A DNA stretch of 9,934 nt from an uncultured Ruminococcus sp. Its GTDB lineage: Bacteria; Bacillota; Clostridia; Oscillospirales; Ruminococcaceae. This document shows, piece after piece, positions 1 to 4,763 of this stretch. Both the position numbers and the translations under genes were made by a program. A model generated the notes under the pieces. It saw only the letters and a list, made by a program, of their open reading frames with translations. It was not told the origin of the DNA and searched no databases. Numbering within the stretch: the first letter of the stretch is position 1; every line of letters starts with the position of its first letter. The stretch covers positions 1 through 9,934 of the forward strand of contig NZ_CAMHRZ010000117.1 in assembly GCF_946187255.1 (NCBI RefSeq). Direction: 5' to 3'.

Positions 1-502
1 TAACACCTGCTGTGGAAGCGTGAGCTCTGTGAGCAGAACCGAAAGCGTCCATAACGAATACCTGACCGTCAACCAGATCAGCCAGCTCCTTAGCAAAGCC
101 CTCACCGTTCTTGGTCTCGTCAGCGCCTCTGAAACGAGTGTTCTCCAGTACAACGATCTCGCCGTCGTTCATAGCTGCAACTGCTGCCTTAGCATTGTCG
201 CCTACAACAGTATCGTCAGCTGCGAAAGTTACCTTAGTGCTTACCAGCTCTGCCAGTCTGTCAGCTGCGGGCTTGAGGCTGAACTTTGCCTCGGGACCGT
301 TCTTCGGCTTGCCCAGATGCGAGCAGAGAACTACCTTTGCACCGTTCTCGACCAGCTTGTTGATGGTGGGGAGAGCAGCGGTGATCCTGTTATCGTTGGT
401 GATAACGCCGTCCTTCAGCGGAACGTTGAAATCAACTCTTACCAGGACCTTCTTGCCCTTAACATTAATGTCTTCAACAGTGACCTTGTTTAAACCTGCC
501 AT
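1..502 (-). CDS. pgk: Phosphoglycerate kinase, N-terminal 167 residues (cut by the window edge)
   Basis: PGK transfers the acyl phosphate of 1,3-bisphosphoglycerate to ADP in the cytosol, the first ATP-yielding step of lower glycolysis. The translation begins MAGLNKVTVEDINVKGKKVL and carries the family's N-terminal landmarks: DFNVPL at residues 24-29, the substrate-binding Arg in DNRIT (R40 region), SHLGKP at 61-66, ENTRF at 120-124 and DAFGSAHRAH at 152-161. These residues form the 3-phosphoglycerate side of the cleft. The family is about 395-400 aa, so roughly 40% is present and the nucleotide-binding half lies beyond base 1. The ATG at 502 is preceded by GAGAGG about 10 nt upstream. No other gene lies between it and its promoter, so pgk is the first gene of its unit here; gap is not in front of it. 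A Rex-like operator sits in the leader (see separate entry). Confidence 0.97.
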   Translation of the reverse strand, partial: MAGLNKVTVEDINVKGKKVLVRVDFNVPLKDGVITNDNRITAALPTINKLVENGAKVVLCSHLGKPKNGPEAKFSLKPAADRLAELVSTKVTFAADDTVVGDNAKAAVAAMNDGEIVVLENTRFRGADETKNGEGFAKELADLVDGQVFVMDAFGSAHRAHASTAGV

Positions 503-529
503 TTTAGTGACACCTCTCATTTAATATTT

Positions 530-541
530 CCGCCGCGGCGG
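530..541. repeat. Perfect GC palindrome in the pgk leader
   Basis: CCGCCGCGGCGG is a 12-base perfect palindrome with no loop, set in otherwise AT-rich leader DNA between the Rex-like site and the pgk ribosome site. As DNA it could be a protein site. As RNA it could only form a tight hairpin or a dimer contact. No function can be assigned. Confidence 0.5.
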
Positions 542-551
542 ATACTTCACG

Positions 552-569
552 CTGTTAATCTCTTAACAA
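552..569. promoter_or_regulatory. Probable Rex (redox-sensing repressor) operator in the pgk leader
   Basis: The sequence CTGTTAA-TCTC-TTAACAA is an inverted repeat that matches the clostridial Rex operator pattern TTGTTAA-N4-TTAACAA at every defined position but the first. It starts about 12 nt downstream of the pgk -10 box, so it covers the transcription start region, where bound repressor would block initiation or early elongation. Rex senses the NADH/NAD+ ratio, and glycolytic genes are known Rex targets in several Clostridia. The match is seen directly; Rex binding is inference. Confidence 0.6.
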
Positions 570-580
570 CTCTGAATTCT

Positions 581-609
581 ATTATATAATATAGCGTCAA
601 AAAAATCAA
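581..609 (-). promoter_or_regulatory. Sigma-A type promoter of pgk
   Basis: On the minus strand, TTGATT (609-604) is followed by a 17-nt spacer and a perfect TATAAT (586-581). An alternative TTGACG at 600-595 is too close to the -10 to serve as its -35. Predicted initiation is near base 574, giving a leader of roughly 70 nt. Confidence 0.75.
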
Positions 610-639
610 GTGTTTTTCGCACATTTTTACCAAAATTTC

Positions 640-685
640 AAAAAAACGGTCACAAAGGCTTTTTAGCGCGTATCAACGCCGTTTT
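640..685 (-). terminator. Possible terminator after spoVAE
   Basis: On the minus strand, AAAACGG (starting within the spoVAE stop region) can pair with CCGTTTT, and a run of seven T residues follows. The loop is long (about 32 nt), with some inner GC pairing possible. It is the only hairpin/T-run candidate between spoVAE and the pgk promoter and is weaker than the other terminators in the window. Confidence 0.4.
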
Positions 686-1043
686 ATCGGCTGTCAGCTC
701 TGCTTCTGAAGATGAGCGACGCGATGAATGCAAAAAGCATGGCCGCAGCTATACCCCCGGCACCCGCAGTCAGTCCCCCCGTGAATATGCCGAGAAAGCC
801 TTTATCGGCTATCTCACTGCGCACACCCTCTGCCATCAGATCCCCGAAGCCCGTGAGAGGTACGCCGGCACCGCAGCCCGCTTTTTCCCGCAGTACAGTG
901 TATACCCCCGTACCGCCCAGCACCACACCTGTCACCACATAAGCTGTCAGTATCCTTGCAGGGGTCAGCCTTGTGAAGTCTATCAGCAGCTGCCCCACAG
1001 CGCATAGTGCTCCACCAAGAAGAAAAGCATAAAGATAAATCAT
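684..1043 (-). CDS. spoVAE: Stage V sporulation protein AE (SpoVAE, SpoVAEb type)
   Basis: This is a 119-aa inner-membrane protein of the SpoVA complex, which moves dipicolinic acid with calcium into the developing forespore and releases it during germination. It aligns from memory along its length with the small SpoVAE of Bacillus: an N-terminal helix with GGALCAVGQLLID (residues 10-22), LTPARILT (26-33), a second hydrophobic segment (31-51), the loop AGCGAGVPLTGFGDLMAEG (55-73) and a C-terminal helix (85-112) ending in a basic tail. Three membrane segments are likely. The start ATG overlaps the stop of spoVAD (ATGA), and AAAGGAGA lies 9 nt upstream inside spoVAD, which indicates translational coupling. 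Confidence 0.93.
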   Translation of the reverse strand: MIYLYAFLLGGALCAVGQLLIDFTRLTPARILTAYVVTGVVLGGTGVYTVLREKAGCGAGVPLTGFGDLMAEGVRSEIADKGFLGIFTGGLTAGAGGIAAAMLFAFIASLIFRSRADSR

Positions 1044-2056
1044 ATTTCACTATCTCCTTTATCCGATGACAGCCAGACAAGATGCGATACCGATGGTATG
1101 CTCTCTCCCTGCTGATTTACCGTTGGGGACAAAAGCGCACCCGTCGCGGCAAACAGGATGTTTTTCAGCCTGCCGCTTTTCAGTTCGGGTAAAAAGTACC
1201 CGCACAGCATCCCCGCCGCACATCCGCAGCCGCTGCCCCCTGCATGAACATCCTGCGCTTCGCTGTCGTATATCATCAGACCGCAGTCCAGGTGCCGCGA
1301 ACGTATATCTATCCCTTCTCGTTCACCCATCTCGCACAGCACTCTGCTGCCAACTTTTCCCAGGTCTCCGGTGACGATATGGTCAAACATGGATGCCGAC
1401 ATACCCGTATCCGCGAAAAACTCCCTTATGGTGGAATAAGCGGCAGGTGCCATCGCAGCACCCATATTGTTCGCATCCGTCACACCCATATCAACTATCC
1501 TGCCAATGGTCACGCCCCTGACGTAAGGCGCTTCTCCTTCGGGGGAAACAGCCAGCGCTCCGCCTGCGGTAGCTGTGTGCTGTGCGGTGGGCGGGCGCTG
1601 ACCGCCGTAGCTGAGGGGCATACGGTACTGCCTTTCTGCGGTGCAGAAGTGTGATGAGGTGACTGCCATCGCTGTATCGGCAAAGCCTCCCGCCGCCAGC
1701 ATCGAAGCCAGCAGCAGCCCTTCGGACATCGTCGAGCAGGCAGAATATATCCCCAGAAAGGGCAGACCATAGTCCCGCACCCCGTAGGTCGTGCCGACGC
1801 ACTGGTTGAGCAGATCGCCGCCGATGAGAACATCTACATCACTCTCCTTCATCCCCACTTTTTCAAGGGCTATCCTCACAGCCTGCTTTTGCAGCTGACT
1901 TTCGCCCTCCTCATAGGTGGCGCGGGTAAAATAGGGGTCGTCGTTTATCTTGTCAAAACGATCACCGTATGGACCTTCGTTCTCTTTCTTACCGCCCACA
2001 GCCGCCCATGTGACCACCGACGGCGGCTTTCTGAATATCGTTGTTGCTTTGTGCAT
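1040..2056 (-). CDS. spoVAD: Stage V sporulation protein AD (SpoVAD)
   Basis: The 338-aa product is the soluble, thiolase-fold subunit of the SpoVA complex. In Bacillus it binds dipicolinic acid and associates with the forespore inner membrane. Visible landmarks are the opening FRKPPSVVTWAAVGGKKE (residues 8-25), GDLLNQ (80-85), YSACSTM around C107 (the position of the thiolase catalytic Cys), HAGGSGCGCAAGML (271-284) and ATGALLSP (304-311). The length is normal for the family. GGAG lies 8 nt before the ATG. It is the first gene of the unit: the usual upstream partner spoVAC is absent, and a sigma-G-like promoter precedes it directly. It is transcribed with spoVAE. Confidence 0.96.
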   Translation of the reverse strand: MHKATTIFRKPPSVVTWAAVGGKKENEGPYGDRFDKINDDPYFTRATYEEGESQLQKQAVRIALEKVGMKESDVDVLIGGDLLNQCVGTTYGVRDYGLPFLGIYSACSTMSEGLLLASMLAAGGFADTAMAVTSSHFCTAERQYRMPLSYGGQRPPTAQHTATAGGALAVSPEGEAPYVRGVTIGRIVDMGVTDANNMGAAMAPAAYSTIREFFADTGMSASMFDHIVTGDLGKVGSRVLCEMGEREGIDIRSRHLDCGLMIYDSEAQDVHAGGSGCGCAAGMLCGYFLPELKSGRLKNILFAATGALLSPTVNQQGESIPSVSHLVWLSSDKGDSEI

Positions 2057-2078
2057 ATCATCATCTCCGTTTTGAGGA

Positions 2079-2110
2079 TAGTATGCGCAGGGATCAGTTT
2101 TTTATTCGCA
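2079..2110 (-). promoter_or_regulatory. Sigma-G type (forespore) promoter of spoVAD-spoVAE
   Basis: On the minus strand, TGCGAATA (2110-2103) carries the -35 core GAATA (2107-2103). A 17-nt spacer and CATACTA (2085-2079) follow. Both boxes match the Bacillus sigma-G consensus (-35 GHATR, -10 CATNHTA), and the spacing is as expected. Initiation near 2072 would leave a short leader of about 16 nt containing the GGAG ribosome site. No sigma-A promoter of comparable quality is seen on this strand. The spoVA operon of Bacillus subtilis is sigma-G dependent, which agrees with this reading. Confidence 0.7.
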
Positions 2111-2145
2111 GGAAAAAACGTATATGTATAAATGCTTTCCGCTGC

Positions 2146-2174
2146 TTTACATTTTTGGCAAAATATGATATAAT
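2146..2174 (+). promoter_or_regulatory. Sigma-A promoter of the unknown gene / SGNH esterase operon
   Basis: TTTACA (2146-2151) is followed by a 17-nt spacer and a perfect TATAAT (2169-2174). Initiation near 2181 falls right at an upstream in-frame ATG (2183), leaving that codon without a ribosome site and supporting the start at 2201 for the first gene. The promoter diverges from the spoVAD promoter. Confidence 0.8.
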
Positions 2175-2200
2175 ATACCGGTATGTCGGGGGTGATAAAT

Positions 2201-2836
2201 ATGATCGGAAGAACTGATATTATCAACGTGGGATATTTTATATGCAGGATAGTTCCAAGTCCGGACTATCTCGGCTTTGACACTGACCGCTTCATCTCGG
2301 TGAGCGACTGCCTGACCGACCATGAACCGCAGCCGTCCCTTTGTCACGGGTGGAAGCCTCGCGGGGATGACAAGGATTATATCAGCCGTTTCGCGGATAT
2401 TGAAACATATATCAGGATGAGCGAAGAGATGAACGAACTCCTTGAAAAGCGGCTTTTCCTCGTTGACGGCTGTTTTCTGCGCAAAGAAGACGCTATCCAT
2501 TTTTACAAAGATTATTTTGACAGTCCCGACAATATCCTTGTGTCGGTAACGACTGAGGAATATTACCGCAGTTATCTCGGAGAAGACTTTGCAAATTGCA
2601 GCACTTCCGCAGGCACTGAGGGCGAATTTCTTGGGTATGATATCATCGGCAGGGACGACTGGGTGTTCCATTCCTTTTTGTGCAACAGCCTGCAAAAGGA
2701 GCTGCCAGATGTCAGGTTCAACAGCTTCGGGCTCATCGCAAACCCCTTTGATGAAGTAAAGCGTATGGCTGCGGCGATAGACGGCAAAGGCGAGCCTGTG
2801 GACTGGCTGCCTGCGGAGATAAGAAAGGTATTATAG
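2201..2836 (+). CDS. Protein of unknown function, 211 aa
   Basis: I do not recognise this family. The product is predicted soluble and acidic, with no signal peptide or membrane segment. Notable stretches are GYFICRIVPSPDYLGF (residues 11-26), a possible short helix IRMSEEMNELLEKR (71-84), LVDGCFLRKEDAIHFYKDYF (87-106), GYDIIGRDDWVFHSFLCNSL (145-164) and FNSFGLIANPFDEVKRMA (173-190). Five cysteines are scattered without a metal-ribbon pattern. ATG 2201 is chosen over ATG 2183 because GGGGGTG (2188-2194) lies 6 nt before it and the predicted transcript starts near 2181. The gene ends 17 nt before the SGNH esterase gene, so the two are almost surely co-transcribed. A role linked to that esterase or its substrate is possible but unproven. 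Confidence 0.85.
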   Translation: MIGRTDIINVGYFICRIVPSPDYLGFDTDRFISVSDCLTDHEPQPSLCHGWKPRGDDKDYISRFADIETYIRMSEEMNELLEKRLFLVDGCFLRKEDAIHFYKDYFDSPDNILVSVTTEEYYRSYLGEDFANCSTSAGTEGEFLGYDIIGRDDWVFHSFLCNSLQKELPDVRFNSFGLIANPFDEVKRMAAAIDGKGEPVDWLPAEIRKVL

Positions 2837-2853
2837 GAAATGGTGGGAAATAT

Positions 2854-3969
2854 ATGGAAAAAACGGTATCAATAGTAAGCAAAGGCGATCTCGGATATCT
2901 CGGCAATGTGTTCAAAAAGGCTGAGGATGAGGGAAAACTGAGCATAGTATATCTGGGCGGCTCGATAACACAGGGCTGTCATGCAACTGAGGAGAATAGG
3001 CGCTATGTGAACAGATCATTTGAGTGGTGGAGAGAAAAATTCCCGTCCGCAGAGCTTACCATGTTCAATGCGGGCATAGGTGCAACGACTTCGCAGTACG
3101 GTGCCGCCCGTGCGGAGGAACACGTTCTTTCCCACAAGCCCGATGTGGTGTTCGTGGAGTTTTCGGTGAACGATGAGGACACCGACTTTTTCAGGGAGAC
3201 TTACGAAAGCCTGATACGCAGGCTGCTTTCGGCGGGATGTGTCAAGGCGGTCGTCATCATAAACAATATGTTCTACGACGATGGCAGGAACGCACAGCGC
3301 GTACACAACGAGGTCGGTAAGCATTACGGGCTGCCGATAGTAAGTATAAGGGACTATGCCTGGCAGTGTGTGCAAAGCGGTGAGATCGACCCTAAGGAGT
3401 ATACCACCGATCTTCTGCACCCCACCGATATCGGTCACGCCATGATCGCGGAACTGATAAATGGACTGCTGGATGCGAATTACGAAGACTATAAAAACGG
3501 CAAGCCCTTTGGCGAAAAGCCCGCCCTCCCCGAAAAGCTGACATCCTGCCGCTTTGAGGATGCGGTGATATACCGAAACACCAACTGCAAGCCCGCAGTG
3601 GACGGCTTTACTGCGGATACTCACAAGTCCGAATATTTCAGCGACCCCTTCAAGGATGGCTGGACAGGTTCACGAAAGGGTGCGTGCATCACATTTGAAG
3701 CAGAGGGCAGTGTCCTCATGCTGCAGTGGAGAAGGACAGTAAATAAGCCTGCGCCCATAGCCTATGCGGTGATCGACGGTGACGAGGCGGGGAAGATCAT
3801 ACTGGATGCCAATTTTGAAGAGGACTGGGGCGACCTCTGCTGTCTTACGACACTCACCGAAAATGCGGGAAAGGGAATCAAGCACACCGTCAGGGTAGTG
3901 ATAGCTGAGGAGGGCAGTGCGAGCGACTTCATGGTGATATCGCTGATAGCCGCCGACTGTGGGGAGTGA
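2854..3969 (+). CDS. Cytoplasmic SGNH/GDSL-family esterase with C-terminal accessory domain
   Basis: This is a 371-aa serine hydrolase. The SGNH blocks are in order and complete: nucleophile S37 in GGSITQG, G74 in NAGIGA, N106 in FSVND, and the D186/H189 pair in DLLHPTD. These supply the catalytic triad and oxyanion hole. Residues about 220-371 form a second, probably beta-sandwich domain, suggested by short alternating strands such as GACITFEAEGSVLMLQWRR and HTVRVVIAEE. There is no signal peptide, so it acts in the cytosol. The arrangement (N-terminal SGNH, C-terminal carbohydrate-binding-like domain, no export signal) resembles intracellular carbohydrate acetylesterases such as family CE17, which deacetylate imported oligosaccharides. 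The substrate cannot be fixed from sequence alone. GGTGGG precedes the ATG by 6 nt. No clear terminator follows. Confidence 0.9.
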   Translation: MEKTVSIVSKGDLGYLGNVFKKAEDEGKLSIVYLGGSITQGCHATEENRRYVNRSFEWWREKFPSAELTMFNAGIGATTSQYGAARAEEHVLSHKPDVVFVEFSVNDEDTDFFRETYESLIRRLLSAGCVKAVVIINNMFYDDGRNAQRVHNEVGKHYGLPIVSIRDYAWQCVQSGEIDPKEYTTDLLHPTDIGHAMIAELINGLLDANYEDYKNGKPFGEKPALPEKLTSCRFEDAVIYRNTNCKPAVDGFTADTHKSEYFSDPFKDGWTGSRKGACITFEAEGSVLMLQWRRTVNKPAPIAYAVIDGDEAGKIILDANFEEDWGDLCCLTTLTENAGKGIKHTVRVVIAEEGSASDFMVISLIAADCGE

Positions 3970-4020
3970 CCGCCGCAGGTTTGTAGATTTCCCTAGTTAC
4001 ACGGTTATTGTTGACGAAAA

Positions 4021-4047
4021 AAGTAATAAAAATTATAAATTTTACTT
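4021..4047. repeat. AT-rich inverted repeat upstream of the zinc-ribbon gene promoter
   Basis: AAAATT-ATA-AATTTT (4029-4043) is a perfect inverted repeat. It can be extended by AAGT/ACTT at its ends across a 4-nt bulge. It ends 7 nt before the -35 box at 4055, where an UP element or an activator site would lie. It has too little GC to be a good terminator for the upstream operon. Confidence 0.4.
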
Positions 4048-4054
4048 AAAGCTA

Positions 4055-4083
4055 TTGACAAACTTTGTTTTCGTTAGTATAAT
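4055..4083 (+). promoter_or_regulatory. Perfect consensus sigma-A promoter of the zinc-ribbon gene
   Basis: TTGACA (4055-4060), a 17-nt spacer and TATAAT (4078-4083) match the consensus at all twelve positions. Initiation near 4090 gives a leader of about 48 nt ending in the GGAGG ribosome site. Confidence 0.9.
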
Positions 4084-4137
4084 AAAAACATGAGTTTTTT
4101 AATATCAACTTCATCATAATTTTTGGAGGTTTTTGAA

Positions 4138-4644
4138 ATGAATGGTTTAAATAAGTTTATGAATGGTCTGTACAAGATCATAGGACCCGCAGTAGAGCTC
4201 ATCTTCGCGATATTCATCGTTATTGCGGGCAATATGGGTATACAGAGCCTGAAGCTGTTCAAGGCGCTGGGCAATATCCTCAGCGAGTCCAGCGGCACAG
4301 GTCTGCTCACTTTCTTCCAGATCATCTACTGGCTGGTAGCTCTGCTGTTCATCGCATCCAAGGCACTTAATGCAGTACACGCTTTCACAAGCAACCCCGA
4401 TGCGCTGAATTCCCTCAAGTCCGCAGCTCCCGCACCTGCTGCAAACAACTATGCACAGCCCCAGCAGTTCAATCAGGCACCTGCACAGAACACTATCCCT
4501 GTTCAGCAGAACATCCCCACACCTGTTGCTCCTGCTAACACCGCACCTGCTGCTGCAGGCGGAGAGCAGTTCTGCACACAGTGCGGTTCAAAGGTTCCCG
4601 CAGGCAATGCATTCTGCACAAGCTGCGGCGCAAAGCTGAACTGA
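4138..4644 (+). CDS. Two-helix membrane protein with C-terminal zinc ribbon
   Basis: The 168-aa product has two predicted membrane helices (residues about 15-33 and 56-77), a long flexible linker rich in Pro, Ala, Gln and Asn (about 96-141), and a C-terminal zinc ribbon with C146-x2-C149 and C160-x2-C163. With so short a hairpin between the helices, the ribbon and the N terminus are likely on the same, cytoplasmic side. Zinc ribbons of this kind occur on many uncharacterised Firmicutes membrane proteins and usually mediate contacts, so no function is assigned. ATG 4138 is chosen because GGAGG (4125-4129) lies 8 nt before it; an in-frame TTG at 4123 lies upstream of that ribosome site. The gene stands alone between a perfect promoter and a strong terminator, which suggests high steady expression. 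Confidence 0.88.
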   Translation: MNGLNKFMNGLYKIIGPAVELIFAIFIVIAGNMGIQSLKLFKALGNILSESSGTGLLTFFQIIYWLVALLFIASKALNAVHAFTSNPDALNSLKSAAPAPAANNYAQPQQFNQAPAQNTIPVQQNIPTPVAPANTAPAAAGGEQFCTQCGSKVPAGNAFCTSCGAKLN

Positions 4645-4657
4645 TAACAGATATCCC

Positions 4658-4686
4658 AAAGAGCAGTTTCGTACTGCTCTTTTTTT
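4658..4686 (+). terminator. Rho-independent terminator of the zinc-ribbon gene
   Basis: AAAGAGCAGT (4658-4667) pairs perfectly with ACTGCTCTTT (4673-4682) around a TTCGT loop, and the T run continues to 4686. It lies 13 nt after the stop codon. Confidence 0.9.
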
Positions 4687-4712
4687 ATGCCCCTGCCGCG
4701 CATCGATCAGGC

Positions 4713-4747
4713 AAAAAAACTCCCGCGTATCCTAAGAAACGCGGGAG
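4713..4747 (-). terminator. Rho-independent terminator of leuA
   Basis: On the minus strand CTCCCGCGT (4747-4739) pairs with ACGCGGGAG (4728-4720) around a 10-nt loop, followed by seven T residues (4719-4713). It lies 16 nt after the leuA stop. Together with the plus-strand terminator at 4658-4686 it separates two convergent units. Confidence 0.92.
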
Positions 4748-4763
4748 CATTTGTTATTATATA

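Noticed and set aside
20..524. Two plus-strand open frames at the left end
   Set aside because: Both are shadows of pgk on the minus strand, which has all its N-terminal motifs.
595..600. TTGACG as the pgk -35 box
   Set aside because: It is only 8 nt from the TATAAT box. TTGATT at 604-609 has the right 17-nt spacing.
2147..2695. Open frame of 182 codons on the minus strand
   Set aside because: It is antisense to the unknown 211-aa gene, and its start has no ribosome site. The sense frame has a promoter, a ribosome site and tight spacing to the next gene.
3016..3624. Open frame of 202 codons on the minus strand
   Set aside because: It is the complement of the SGNH esterase gene, with no signals of its own.
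3970..4054. Terminator for the unknown gene / SGNH operon
   Set aside because: No GC-containing hairpin with a following T run was found. The AT-rich inverted repeat here is unlikely to terminate efficiently, so some read-through into the zinc-ribbon gene is possible.
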